Below, piece by piece: positions 27,110 to 36,311 of a stretch of 64,000 nucleotides of DNA (position 1 is its first letter; each line of letters opens with the position of its first letter). The notes under the pieces were generated by a model, which saw only the letters and a program-made list of their open reading frames with translations, had not been told where the DNA came from and did no database searches. A program made the translations under genes and the position numbers. Origin of the DNA: an uncultured Anaerofilum sp. (GTDB taxonomy: Bacteria; Bacillota; Clostridia; Oscillospirales; Ruminococcaceae); contig CALWZC010000010.1 of the NCBI GenBank assembly GCA_944385935.1, forward strand, positions 56,019 to 120,018. Direction: 5' to 3'.

Positions 27110-28987
27110 CTATTTTTTTCGCCCAATGCGCCGAATCGGCTGGGGGGTAAGTTCCACCGGAACAAATCGGTTTGCCGCACCATAATAAAGCAAAGGCACC
27201 TTTCCATAGGGAATGCCATTTCGGTTTTTCAGCAAAACCAAATCCACTTTCCGAGGGTCGGCGGCTTTTTCTCGGTTCATATCAAAATCTTTTTCCTCCA
27301 TGGCGGACATCTGCAAGGCAAGAAGAACATCGGCGGCGTACTCCACCGCACCGGATTCTTTGAATGCCTCCATAGAGGCGGTACGAGAATAGCTATCCCG
27401 ATTGAAGCTACTTGCTACCAAAACAGGTATTTCCAAATCCCGACTGAGGGCTTTTAGGGCAACCACTGCACGGTCAATATTTTGTTTGTCGCTGCTGCGA
27501 GGTTCAGAAGGGGCGAGAATCTGCAAATAGTCCACCACTACTACGGGGGCCTGTCCCCGCTGCCGTTGGTGCTGGTGTACTTTTTCCACTAACATTGCTG
27601 GAGTTAGGGCAGAATGTTCGGCAGAAATAAAAATCCGGCTGCCACAGCGTTGATTATAAGCCTCTAAAAGACTTTCTAACTGCTGGCGAGGAATTTCCCC
27701 TTGAAGCAATCCACGGGCAGAGAGGGGCATTTCTGGGGCTGCTATGCGGCAAAGGCTTTTTGCAAGCAGCTCCCACCGGCTCATTTCTAAAGAGAAAAAG
27801 AGAACATCCCGCCCCGCCGCTGCAATTTCGTCGGCAATCTGTAACAACAAGGTTGTTTTTCCCAAGCTACTGGGTGCCCCCAATACATACAGCCCCGGAA
27901 AAATTCCCCCTCCTAACAGTCCATCCAAAGGCTGTAAACCACTGGATAACAAACCCATCTCCTTGCAGCGGTCCACATACTCCAAAAAATCCCCTGCCAT
28001 AGCTGCCATACTTTGCTGTTGGTAGCTGCTCTCTTTTGGTTCCATTAAAAAAGAAAGTTGCTGTTTGGCAAGTTCTACAGCCTTTTGTAATTGCTGCCGT
28101 TTCTCTACCCATGCTTCATTGACATCTTTGCAACCATCGGGCAAGGAAAGCCAAATGCACTGCCCTCCTTGCTCCTCTATCCACTGCTGCAACTGGTTGC
28201 ACATTCTCTGTCCAGCTTCGTCGTTATCTCCCGCCAGAAGAAAAGGGGGCAACTTTCCTGACAGCTTTTGCACTTCCTCCATCAATCTGCCCACATTGGA
28301 AGCCCCACACAAAGCCACAGCTTTACAACCGCAAAGCTGTAAGCTCATGGCATCTAGAATACCCTCACAAACTGCAACTGGTTGGCTGTGTGTTTCAAAA
28401 ATCTGCTCTATTCCCCAAATTCCCATTTTTCCAGCACTGTTGCGATACCGTGGAATTATGGTATCCTGCAATGCTCTCCCACACCAGCTGACCCACTGCC
28501 CTTGACTTCCAATCGGAAAAATAGCCCTTCCTTCATGTAGGAAGATGTTGGATTGCTTTACCATTTCTTCGGGTATTCCCCTCTGTGCAAACCAATCCAG
28601 CAACTCTTTAGGTTGATTGTGTTGGTGCTGTTGGATAAAATCTATAACCTTTTCTTCCTGTTTGGAAGTATTCTCTTTTTGTACCATGTAGGAAGAAGAT
28701 TCTTTTTCCCGTTGGGCAGTTTGGGTGCCATAGCGTTCCAGAGTGCGTTTGAGTTGCTTGGGAAATTCAGAAATTTGTTCTTCCATCCCTACTAGGTGGA
28801 AAATATCATAGGTTGCCCCACAGGAAAAACAGTGTACCGTTTGTGTTTGCTCAAAATAGCACATACTAGGGTGTCTGTCCTCATGTTGAGGGTTTAAACA
28901 CCGAAAACTTCTCTTTAGGGGATATCCATGTTCTTGCAACCAAAGAGGTAGCATTTTTTTTAATTCACTTTTCTGAACATCTTCCAT
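27110..28987 (-). CDS. T7 gp4-like primase-helicase
   Basis: 625 aa from the ATG at 28987 with GGGAGG eight bases upstream; a 47-codon longer frame reads through the TACTTACAG repeats and is rejected. Residues 30-56 form a CHC2 zinc finger (C30, H35, C53, C56). A TOPRIM primase domain follows (PVAVCEGILDAMSLQLCG and LLAGDNDEAGQR). The C-terminal RecA-like DnaB helicase has LQPLDGLLGGGIFPG, Walker A GAPSSLGKTTLLLQ, LFFSLEMSRWELL and VVVDYLQILAP. Primase and helicase in one chain is typical of phages and some plasmids. It ends next to the rhamnose operon and starts beside the iteron array, so it is the probable replicative helicase/primase of this replicon. Confidence 0.9.
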   Translation of the reverse strand: MEDVQKSELKKMLPLWLQEHGYPLKRSFRCLNPQHEDRHPSMCYFEQTQTVHCFSCGATYDIFHLVGMEEQISEFPKQLKRTLERYGTQTAQREKESSSYMVQKENTSKQEEKVIDFIQQHQHNQPKELLDWFAQRGIPEEMVKQSNIFLHEGRAIFPIGSQGQWVSWCGRALQDTIIPRYRNSAGKMGIWGIEQIFETHSQPVAVCEGILDAMSLQLCGCKAVALCGASNVGRLMEEVQKLSGKLPPFLLAGDNDEAGQRMCNQLQQWIEEQGGQCIWLSLPDGCKDVNEAWVEKRQQLQKAVELAKQQLSFLMEPKESSYQQQSMAAMAGDFLEYVDRCKEMGLLSSGLQPLDGLLGGGIFPGLYVLGAPSSLGKTTLLLQIADEIAAAGRDVLFFSLEMSRWELLAKSLCRIAAPEMPLSARGLLQGEIPRQQLESLLEAYNQRCGSRIFISAEHSALTPAMLVEKVHQHQRQRGQAPVVVVDYLQILAPSEPRSSDKQNIDRAVVALKALSRDLEIPVLVASSFNRDSYSRTASMEAFKESGAVEYAADVLLALQMSAMEEKDFDMNREKAADPRKVDLVLLKNRNGIPYGKVPLLYYGAANRFVPVELTPQPIRRIGRKK

Positions 28988-29081
28988 TTGTTTTTCCTCC
29001 CTACATGGAATACTTTTGCTGATTGTTCCATTATAGCCAGTCCCTTTTTGTATGTAAAAATGCAGGAAAAAAGGGCTACAG

Positions 29082-29108
29082 TACTTACAATACTTACAGT
29101 ACTTACAG
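29082..29108. repeat. Three tandem 9-bp repeats (TACTTACAG)
   Basis: TACTTACAA, TACTTACAG, TACTTACAG, head to tail without spacer, 95 bp upstream of the primase-helicase start. Either an operator for that gene or part of the origin. On the minus strand they would encode a Cys-Lys-Tyr repeat, which is not believable coding. Confidence 0.7.
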
Positions 29109-29185
29109 GGCTTTTTTTGCACTTTCAAAAATGCAAAATTTCAGCGTGTTATCGCTTCTTTTTGGCGTTTTGTTCGGTTATCTTT

Positions 29186-29270
29186 GGTATACAGTTTCGG
29201 AATGTAGGGTATACAGTTTCGGTGAGTGAGGTATACATTTACGGTTAGCCCAGTATACAAAATCGGTGGG
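29186..29270 (+). repeat. Iteron array: four direct repeats with exact 22-bp period
   Basis: Copies start at 29186, 29208, 29230 and 29252: GGTATACAGTTTCGGAATG, GGTATACAGTTTCGGTGAG, GGTATACATTTACGGTTAG and AGTATACAAAATCGGTGGG. The exact two-helical-turn spacing is that of plasmid origin iterons. An AT-rich stretch follows to about 29430. Confidence 0.88.
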
Positions 29271-29650
29271 TGGAAGGGTTGGAAGTTAGTATATTAAATT
29301 TATTCTGTTTTTCATTGTCATTTGATAAAAAAACGTCTTTTTTGTTAGCAAAAGGCTAACCGAATCTGTATACTAAACTTTAAAAAATGAGTAAAATTAG
29401 CATAAAAACTTCCCATTTTTTCCCCTTTGGTATACAGTTTCGGTGAGTGACTCTATCTTTTCTTTTTATTACTATCCAAATAATTTCTATCCCCTCTTGC
29501 TCTATGTGAAACCCTAGCAAAAAAGAGGATATTATGACACGGTGTCATAATATCTCATCCTTGCCACGGGGTTCACTGGGTTGGGGTTGCCATGGAGGGG
29601 GTGGGTACAATATAATAGGAGGAAAATAAAAAGGTAGGATTATTGGGTTT
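29271..29650. other. AT-rich putative origin region with two more iterons and palindrome copy 6
   Basis: No gene. Contains an AT-rich block (29280-29420), iterons at 29356-29374 (minus, CTAACCGAATCTGTATACT) and 29429-29447 (plus, GGTATACAGTTTCGGTGAG), and palindrome copy 6 (29525-29556, with one bulged base). It sits between divergent primase-helicase and methylase genes. Together with the array it is the best oriV candidate. No DnaA box or GATC was seen. Confidence 0.65.
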
Positions 29651-30547
29651 ATGGAAAAAGGACAAGGTGCAAAGCCTTTTTTAAAATGGGCAGGAGGAAA
29701 GGGGCAACTACTGAAAGAGATACAAAGGTACTATCCTTTTGGTGAGGAAATTACCAAGTATGCCGAGCCTTTTATAGGTGGGGGAGCAGTTTTGTTTGAT
29801 GTATTAAACCGCTATTCTTTGCAGGCGGTATACATCAGCGACATCAATCCAGAACTTGTCAACACCTACAAAGTCATTCGGGATGAAGTGGGTACTTTGG
29901 TGGACTGTTTGGCAAAGTTTCAAGGGGAATACTTGGGGTTGGAGCATAGCCAGAGGAAGGCGTACTATTTGGACAAGCGGCAGCAGTTCAACCAGTTGAA
30001 GACAGACCCACAGGCAGGGCAAGAAGTGCAACGAGCTGCATTGATGATTTTTTTAAACAAGACTTGTTTTAATGGACTGTATCGTGTCAACCGACAGGGA
30101 GGATTTAATGTGCCAATGGGGGATTATAAAAATCCTTGTATTTGCGATGCAGAAAACCTGAACAACGTTTCTGGCTTGCTACAAAATGTTGAGATTGTTC
30201 TAGGGGATTACACTCAATCCCAAAGGTTTATTGATAACCATACCTTTGTGTATTTAGATCCCCCTTATCGTCCCCTAACATCCACCGCAAATTTTACTGC
30301 ATATACCACAGACACCTTTGACGATGCTGCACAAATAGCACTGGCAAGGTTTGTGGATGGCCTTCACAAAAAGGGGGCAAAGGTTTTGGTTAGCAATTCA
30401 GACCCCCAAAATGCCGACCAGAACGACCACTTTTTTGATGAGATTTACAAAGCATACACCATAGAACGGGTGGCGGCTTCCCGCATGATTAACAGCAACA
30501 GCACCCGCCGTGGAAAAATTCAAGAACTACTAATACGCAATTTTTAA
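29651..30547 (+). CDS. DNA adenine methylase, DpnII/Dam type (GATC)
   Basis: 298 aa. It has the D12 class layout: motif X/I near the start (KPFLKWAGGKGQLLKEIQRY), YAEPFIGGGAVLFDVLNRY, and catalytic motif IV HTFVYLDPPYRPLTSTANF near residue 200. It transfers methyl from SAM to N6 of adenine. Pairing with a DpnII-like nuclease 12 bp downstream indicates GATC as target. Curiously one of only two GATC sites I found in the first 62 kb lies in the codons for its own catalytic LDPPY. The ribosome site is weak (GGTAGGATT region). Confidence 0.92.
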   Translation: MEKGQGAKPFLKWAGGKGQLLKEIQRYYPFGEEITKYAEPFIGGGAVLFDVLNRYSLQAVYISDINPELVNTYKVIRDEVGTLVDCLAKFQGEYLGLEHSQRKAYYLDKRQQFNQLKTDPQAGQEVQRAALMIFLNKTCFNGLYRVNRQGGFNVPMGDYKNPCICDAENLNNVSGLLQNVEIVLGDYTQSQRFIDNHTFVYLDPPYRPLTSTANFTAYTTDTFDDAAQIALARFVDGLHKKGAKVLVSNSDPQNADQNDHFFDEIYKAYTIERVAASRMINSNSTRRGKIQELLIRNF

Positions 30548-30559
30548 GGAGAATGTAGC

Positions 30560-31417
30560 ATGAGAGACTTTACTGTTTGGCTGTCCAGTTTTCGTCAGAG
30601 CATAGCCGACTATCAATACTACACTGATTTTGACAAAGTATATAAAAATATCGATAGAATAAAGGTGGAGCTTAATATTTTAAACTCTCTCATTGGCTCA
30701 CCTACCATAGAGGAGGATTTTGAAAAGCTATTGCAGCAATATCCACAAGTACTAAAATGTATTCCTCTCCTTTTGGCAGTGCGTTCCCACGAAATCTATG
30801 CAATAGATGCAGATGGGGAATTTACATATAATTTCAATACATTGAATTTGCCAATAGAGCAATACAAAATTTTTATGAAAAAAACAGGATTGTTTGAAAT
30901 GCTTTCTCAGCACCGCATCCAAAACCTTGTGGACTATATTACTGGGGTAGAAGTTGGATTAGATTCCAATGGAAGAAAAAACCGAGGGGGACACCTTATG
31001 GAAAATTTGGTAGAAGGCTTTTTGCAAAAGGCTGGATTTGTTCCCCAACAAACCTATTTTAAAGAAATGTATATTGCGCAAATAACGCAAAAATGGGGCA
31101 TAGACCTTTCTTCTATTTCCAATCAAGGGAAAATGGAAAAACGGTTTGACTTTGTGGTAAAAACCCCAAGCACTGTTTATGGGATAGAAACCAATTTCTA
31201 TGCCAGCAGTGGAAGCAAACTAAACGAAACCACCCGCAGTTATAAGACCATTGCTTTGGAAGCAAAAAATATCCCCGGATTTGCTTTTGTTTGGTTTACA
31301 GATGGAATTGGTTGGAACCATGCTCGCTGTAATTTGCAAGAAACCTTTGATGTTATGGAGCACATTTACAATATCACTGATTTGGAACAAGACATTATCC
31401 CCAAAATATTTGTATAG
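30560..31417 (+). CDS. Type II restriction endonuclease, DpnII/MboI-like (GATC)
   Basis: 285 aa, ATG with AAGGAGAATGTAGC upstream. It follows the DpnII sequence from start to end: DFTVWLSSFRQSIADYQYYT, then DFDKVYKNIDRIKVELNILN, NSLIGSPTIEEDFEKLLQQY, NLVDYITGVEVGLDSNGRKN, and KRFDFVVKTPSTVYGIETNFY, where the D...E-x-N spacing marks the PD-(D/E)XK-type core, then YASSGSKLNETTRSYK. It cleaves unmethylated GATC. With the methylase it forms a complete two-gene system of the kind found on mobile replicons. Confidence 0.92.
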   Translation: MRDFTVWLSSFRQSIADYQYYTDFDKVYKNIDRIKVELNILNSLIGSPTIEEDFEKLLQQYPQVLKCIPLLLAVRSHEIYAIDADGEFTYNFNTLNLPIEQYKIFMKKTGLFEMLSQHRIQNLVDYITGVEVGLDSNGRKNRGGHLMENLVEGFLQKAGFVPQQTYFKEMYIAQITQKWGIDLSSISNQGKMEKRFDFVVKTPSTVYGIETNFYASSGSKLNETTRSYKTIALEAKNIPGFAFVWFTDGIGWNHARCNLQETFDVMEHIYNITDLEQDIIPKIFV

Positions 31418-31427
31418 CTTTCTTCTT

Positions 31428-31521
31428 GGTATACAGATTCGGTTAGTTACCGATTACCAAACAATAGATAGTTTTATATCAACCAGAGATAGTATGACAC
31501 CATGTCATAGTATTTCTGGTT
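31428..31521. repeat. Solitary iteron and palindrome copy 7
   Basis: GGTATACAGATTCGGTTAG at 31428-31446, then palindrome copy 7 (31481-31521) with arms AACCAGAGATAGTATGACA, an altered centre (CCA) and a following T-rich run. It lies just after the endonuclease gene and can terminate its transcript. Confidence 0.82.
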
Positions 31522-31575
31522 TTTCTTTTAGCAAATAGAACATAAATGATAATAATTATTTATTGATGATTTATA

Positions 31576-31604
31576 TTGACAAGCTAAAAAATCTTTGTTA
31601 TAAT
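31576..31604 (+). promoter_or_regulatory. queD promoter
   Basis: TTGACA (31576-31581) and TATAAT (31599-31604) with 17 bp spacing, 70 bp upstream of queD. The match to the housekeeping consensus is complete. Confidence 0.85.
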
Positions 31605-31674
31605 GTAGACAGAACAAATGAAAAATTTGTTGAAAGAGCGTACAAAATAAATTACATTAATAGGAGGAAACACT

Positions 31675-32241
31675 ATGAGAAGTATCACTACATTAGACCT
31701 GCAATATGCCCACAGATTCTACGGATTCAAGGGAGAAGCTCAATATCTTCACGGACACACTGGTGTACTGACCATCGAGGTAGAGGACACCATCGAACCC
31801 GGTGTAAACATGGTATTTCCCTGCAACGAGATTCAAAAAACCGCATGGGAAGTGCTAAAAAACTTTGACCATGCTTTAATTCTTCGAGAGGACGACCCCC
31901 TTCTTCCCGCAGTTTTGGATGTATACGAAAAACAGGGCATCCGCAACGGAACCCCACAAAACCAGATGAAGGGCCCCGCCTTCAAAACCGAGTTGGCAAC
32001 CGCTTACCCAGAGTGTCGGCTGGTAGTAACTAAAGAAACCCTCACTGTAGAGGGCATGATTAAAATTGTCTATGACCTGCTAAAGGATAAGCTAAACATT
32101 GCAAAGATTACCTTTACCAGCGGTGTGAATGCTGCCAGTGCAGAGTTTACCACCCAAAATAAGATTGACCGCTGTCCTTTGTGCGGCATTGCTCTCAAGG
32201 AAAACGGCGTATGCCCCAAATGCGGATATAAAAAGCCCTAA
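31675..32241 (+). CDS. queD: 6-carboxytetrahydropterin synthase-like protein with C-terminal zinc ribbon
   Basis: 188 aa, ATG with TAGGAGGAAAC upstream and its own strong promoter. The PTPS/QueD fold shows zinc histidines in LQYAHRFYGFKGEAQYLHGH and a later acidic residue in LTVEGMIKIVYDLLKD. Ordinary QueD is about 120-140 aa; here the extra C-terminus is a zinc ribbon, RCPLCGIALKENGVCPKCGY. Canonical QueD makes carboxytetrahydropterin for queuosine, but no queC, queE or queF lies nearby, so an allied pterin role is possible. It is a single-gene unit bounded by palindrome copies 7 and 8. Confidence 0.78.
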   Translation: MRSITTLDLQYAHRFYGFKGEAQYLHGHTGVLTIEVEDTIEPGVNMVFPCNEIQKTAWEVLKNFDHALILREDDPLLPAVLDVYEKQGIRNGTPQNQMKGPAFKTELATAYPECRLVVTKETLTVEGMIKIVYDLLKDKLNIAKITFTSGVNAASAEFTTQNKIDRCPLCGIALKENGVCPKCGYKKP

Positions 32242-32274
32242 TCTATCCCATTTCTCCTCTGGATAGAAAAAGGA

Positions 32275-32320
32275 AAAGGAGATATTATGACACCGTGTCA
32301 TAATATCTCCTTTGTTTTTT
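32275..32320. terminator. Palindrome copy 8, bidirectional terminator-like
   Basis: AAAAGGAGATATTATGACAC-C-GTGTCATAATATCTCCTTT (32275-32313) followed by a T run, between convergent queD and the LRR gene (34 bp after queD). Confidence 0.85.
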
Positions 32321-32383
32321 GTAAAGCAGAATGGTTATGAAAGGAGGAATATCCCCCTAAGATAGACCATTCAAGCTAAGGGA

Positions 32384-35300
32384 TTAGGATTTCGATTGAA
32401 ACCGTCGAATTGCTACAAAGGCACCTGTTGCCACAGAACCTATCACAACAATAGCAACCCCCACTGCAATACTTTTGCTAAGGGCAGTATTCTCCTTGGT
32501 AGCAATGGCTTCTTTGGCAGCCTCAGAGGATGGCTTTTGCTCTGTGCCATCCGAGGAAGCTACACTGCTAGAGGATGGGGCAGAAGTGGCCTCTGGTGTG
32601 GCCGTGGGTTCTGGTGTGGCTGTTGGAGTAGGTGTGGAGGTAGCCGTTGGTTTTGGTGTGGCTGTTGGTTTTGGGGTAGGTGTTGGAGTGGTCACAACCA
32701 CAGTCACAGGAGGAGCAGCGGCAGGCACCGGCGTGGGAGCTGGTGTAGGAGTTGGTTGCGGTGTCGCTGTTGGGGTGGGGGTAGGAGTAGCCGTAGGCTC
32801 GGGTGTCGCTGTTGGGGTGGGGGTAGGAGTAGCCGTAGGCTCGGGTGTTGCTGTTGGGGTGGGGGTAGGTGTAGCCGTAGGCTCGGGTGTTGCTGTTGGT
32901 TTGGGAGTAGGAGTAGCCGTAGGCTCAGGTGTTGCTGTTGGTTTGGGAGTAGGAGTAGCCGTAGGCTCGGGTGTTGCTGTTGGGGTGGGGGTAGGAGTAG
33001 CTGTAGGCTCAGGTGTTGCTGTTGGGGTGGGGGTAGGAGTAGCTGTAGGCTCAGGTGTTACTGTTGGGGTGGGGGTAGGTGTAGCCGTAGGCTCAGGTGT
33101 TGCCGTTGGAGTAGGCGAAGGAGATGGTGTGGGAGTGGCATTGGACTTCCAAATAATAGCCATGGGAGAGAAGCCCTTTACTGTTACTTCCAGTCCATCT
33201 TCTGTTTTGGTGGGAGTCAGAACCTCAATATCTCCCACAGAAAAACCATTGATATCTTGTGTAAACATATGGGCAATGGTAAATTCATTCATGTTCTTGT
33301 CTACCCCATCAGGATAGGGCAGAGTAATAGTCATTCCCTCCCGTGGGAAAAAGACGTCCGGAACCTCCTGCCAATCTTGTCCATCATAGCTGACAGTATA
33401 ATGAACATCATATACAACCATATTTTCAGCGGTTGCCCCTTCTACCTTGCTCATCAGGGCATCTTTTACCTGTTGCACTGTTTCAAAACCAATGCTTTTT
33501 AGGCTTTCTGGTACCATGTTCAGGTCATCTGCCATATCCAACCGAGAAGCATAACCCGGCACAGGACTTTCTGGAGCAGGCAAAACCCGATTGGCTACAA
33601 AAAGGCTGGAGGTGGTAAAAGCAAAGCTATAGTTAGAGGCTAGGGGGTGGTTTTTTAAATCTGCTAAAAATTCAGCAGTGTTGGTAATCCGAATCTGGTA
33701 CATTCCAGCCAACAAAGGCTTCTCGTTAATAGAAATTTGGGGCTGTACATCGGTTCGCATGGAGTCCCCTTCTGCTATTCCGTCAAAGCTCACTCCAGTG
33801 GCAGTGGGAATAGCTTCATTAAGCAGAATATGGTTTGTAGAAAGAACAGGGAAAACCCATAGTGTAGCAGGATTGATTTGCACTACTGTTTGTATGCCTT
33901 TTGGCTGGTAGGTAGTTAGGTCATCGGGGGTAAACACCACAGTAACTCGGTATGTACCTGCATTTGATATATTTACATAATCTGGTATATCCCAAGAACC
34001 TGGAATTTCTTGTCCGTCAACTGTTGCAGTTGCAGTGGAAAGTATTTGACTTTTCACAACAGACTTCCCATCATAGTCCTTGATATAAGGTTTCACACTT
34101 AGGGTCATGCCCTCGGCAGTTTCGGTGGATGGGATAAGCAACATTTGCAGACTTTGGTCAAAGCCCAGATTATATGTATAAGTAATGGCAGAACCACTCA
34201 GCCATCCTGTAAATACCCCATTTTCATCCATAGTGGCACCTTGCACATTGCTTACCATGGCAGGGTCAAAGGCGGAGCTGTAGGCTTTCATGTCAATGCC
34301 TTGACCATCGGGAACAGTAATGGCAATTTGTGTGGGGTTGCTGGCGTTTATGTTAATCTTATTTTCTCCCAGTTTCACCGCTGCAATAGGGTTATCCACT
34401 ATATTTACAGACTTCAGCTTTGTGTTTGCGCTCAAGTCCAAATCCTTTAGATTGTTCCCCTGCAAAAACAGTGTGGTCAGCTTTGGGTTTCCTGTTACAT
34501 TTATCTGCTCCAGTTGGTTGTTGTTTGCCATCAAGTAATCCAAATTTGGATTGTTGCTGGTATTCAAGCTGGTCAGTGCATTTCCCAGCAAGGTCATAGA
34601 GGTGATAGCAGTGTTATGGCTTAGGTCAAGCTGTTGAATATTTGTATCATATAGCACTAAGTCATCCAACAGCGTATTTTGAGAAAGGTCAAGGGTCTCC
34701 ATGCCATTGCTACGGATGTTTAGCTGTGTAAGAGCAGTATTTTTGCTTACATCCAAAGTTTTTAGATTTTCACCTTGCAAAGAGATGTGTTGCAAGTTTA
34801 TGTTTGCACTTAGATCAATTTGCTGAATGTCATTCCACATCAAATATAAAGAGGTAAGTGCAGTATTTTGAGAAAGGTCAATTTCTGTCAGTTTGTTCTG
34901 TTGTGCTTCTAATGTCTTCAACTGGGGATTGTGGGTCACATCCAAGCTGGTTAAATCCATTGTGCCAACATTTAGTCTTTCCAATAAACGGTTTGCCGAA
35001 ACATCAACAATTTTTAGGCTTTTGTTGCTATTCACATCCAAAGTTTTCAGTTGTGTATTGTGGCTTAGGTCTAAAGTGGTAAATTTGTTGCTGCTTAGGT
35101 CCAAAGTTTCTAGTTGTTCTTGTTTGGACAGGTCAATCTCTGATAGGTTGCATCCAAACAAATCCAAGGTTTTTAACTGTGTATTATGGCTCAGGTCAAT
35201 GGTGCCCAAACGATTGGCTCCCACATCTAACGTTGTAAGTTCTGTGTTAGCAGAAAGGTCAATGCTTGTTAAATGGTTGCTGGCAATGGAAAAACTGGTC

Positions 35301-35944
35301 AAAGCCTTGTTTTGGCTTATATCAATGGTAGACAATTGGTTGTTACTCAAGGAAAGTGTAGTTAAGGCTGTATTGTGGCTTACATCAATTTCCGAAAGTT
35401 CGTTTTGTACTACCTTCAGTGTTTCCAACTTTGTGTTATGAGAAACATCCAGTTCTGTTACACTACACATCAGTAAATCCACCGAAACCAGATTTTCATT
35501 GTTTGTAATGTTCAGGCTTTCAAGGGGATTTCGATATATGGCTATTTCTTGCAACTCTGGGTTTTGACTAAAATCAATATTACTAATTAGGGTTCCAGAG
35601 GCAGAAAATCTTTGCAACTTTGGAAAATACTCCAAACCAGCAAGGTTTTCTATTCGTTTCATCAGGATGGACATGGTGGTTACGGCTTCTCGCTCCTCCA
35701 AAGAAAGCAAACCATCTTTGTTTGTGTCATACTGTGTAACAAATTTTAAAAATTCAGCATCTGGAAATGCTGTGGCGTCCAGAGAAATATCCCCTGTGTT
35801 CTGAACTGTGGTTCCTCCGTTGTTTTCTTGTACCCAAGAAACATTGGTGTGTTGAGACCCTGCGGTTTGGGGAACAGCCATGGGAGAACACAAAGCAAAA
35901 ACTGTGGCAGAACATACAAGCCACCGAATCAATGATTGTTTCAT
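32384..35944 (-). CDS. Large leucine-rich-repeat surface protein
   Basis: 1186 aa from the ATG at 35944 with AGGAAAGGA upstream. A signal peptide ([20 protein letters not shown]) is followed by an EF-hand-like stretch ([18 protein letters not shown]) and about 20 leucine-rich repeats to residue 560, each with an LDLSHNTxLKTLD-type core. MBG/Ig-like domains come next, then a wall-spanning linker of repeated [14 protein letters not shown] units (coding 32620-33130), and a C-terminal membrane helix with a basic end ([20 protein letters not shown]). No LPxTG-like motif precedes the helix, so membrane anchoring is likelier than sortase anchoring. Adhesion or ligand binding is inferred. One of the two GATC sites of the first 62 kb lies here (34813). 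Confidence 0.88.
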   Translation of the reverse strand: MKQSLIRWLVCSATVFALCSPMAVPQTAGSQHTNVSWVQENNGGTTVQNTGDISLDATAFPDAEFLKFVTQYDTNKDGLLSLEEREAVTTMSILMKRIENLAGLEYFPKLQRFSASGTLISNIDFSQNPELQEIAIYRNPLESLNITNNENLVSVDLLMCSVTELDVSHNTKLETLKVVQNELSEIDVSHNTALTTLSLSNNQLSTIDISQNKALTSFSIASNHLTSIDLSANTELTTLDVGANRLGTIDLSHNTQLKTLDLFGCNLSEIDLSKQEQLETLDLSSNKFTTLDLSHNTQLKTLDVNSNKSLKIVDVSANRLLERLNVGTMDLTSLDVTHNPQLKTLEAQQNKLTEIDLSQNTALTSLYLMWNDIQQIDLSANINLQHISLQGENLKTLDVSKNTALTQLNIRSNGMETLDLSQNTLLDDLVLYDTNIQQLDLSHNTAITSMTLLGNALTSLNTSNNPNLDYLMANNNQLEQINVTGNPKLTTLFLQGNNLKDLDLSANTKLKSVNIVDNPIAAVKLGENKININASNPTQIAITVPDGQGIDMKAYSSAFDPAMVSNVQGATMDENGVFTGWLSGSAITYTYNLGFDQSLQMLLIPSTETAEGMTLSVKPYIKDYDGKSVVKSQILSTATATVDGQEIPGSWDIPDYVNISNAGTYRVTVVFTPDDLTTYQPKGIQTVVQINPATLWVFPVLSTNHILLNEAIPTATGVSFDGIAEGDSMRTDVQPQISINEKPLLAGMYQIRITNTAEFLADLKNHPLASNYSFAFTTSSLFVANRVLPAPESPVPGYASRLDMADDLNMVPESLKSIGFETVQQVKDALMSKVEGATAENMVVYDVHYTVSYDGQDWQEVPDVFFPREGMTITLPYPDGVDKNMNEFTIAHMFTQDINGFSVGDIEVLTPTKTEDGLEVTVKGFSPMAIIWKSNATPTPSPSPTPTATPEPTATPTPTPTVTPEPTATPTPTPTATPEPTATPTPTPTATPEPTATPTPKPTATPEPTATPTPKPTATPEPTATPTPTPTATPEPTATPTPTPTATPEPTATPTPTPTATPQPTPTPAPTPVPAAAPPVTVVVTTPTPTPKPTATPKPTATSTPTPTATPEPTATPEATSAPSSSSVASSDGTEQKPSSEAAKEAIATKENTALSKSIAVGVAIVVIGSVATGAFVAIRRFQSKS

Positions 35945-36311
35945 AATTCCCATTCCTTTCCTTACTTTTTTGAGGAATATTTTTCAAAATCCTTCGCCAT
36001 AAATCTTGTACCTTCGACAAAAAATACCTCTCTATGATAAAATTCTATCACAAATTGGACAAAAATTCATCGTTAGTTATTCACAAAAGATTCACATATT
36101 TTTAGGATAATTCTATAATTTTTTGTAATAAAAATAGATATTTTATATAGTTTTTTGTGTATATAATAAAATGCTAGCAAATTATTTTTACAAAAGCACC
36201 CCAATACCACAATGTACCTTCCCATAATAAATATGGTGTTGTATGCTTGTTGTAATAAAAAGATTCATGGTATACTGGTGCTGAAAATGTTAAAGAAAGG
36301 TGGTTGTAGTT
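35945..36311. other. AT-rich divergent intergenic region
   Basis: No gene. It separates the divergent LRR and antiporter genes. TTGTTG (36247-36252) and TATACT (36271-36276), 18 bp apart, form a weak candidate promoter for the antiporter. The promoter for the minus-strand LRR gene is not clear. Confidence 0.45.

Noticed and set aside
28988..29128. A 47-residue N-terminal extension of the primase-helicase
   Set aside because: It reads through the TACTTACAG repeats giving Cys-Lys-Tyr triplets; the internal ATG at 28987 has a strong ribosome site and starts the zinc-finger domain properly.
16882..29650. Canonical chromosomal parS (TGTTTCACGTGAAACA) and DnaA boxes near the par and iteron regions
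   Set aside because: None was found by eye; the only repeated dyads are the TATGACAC palindromes and the GTTATAAC operators.
32475..33317. Plus-strand frame of repeated Gly-Val units opposite the LRR gene
   Set aside because: It is the antisense reading of the Thr-Pro linker repeat of the LRR protein; no start signal.
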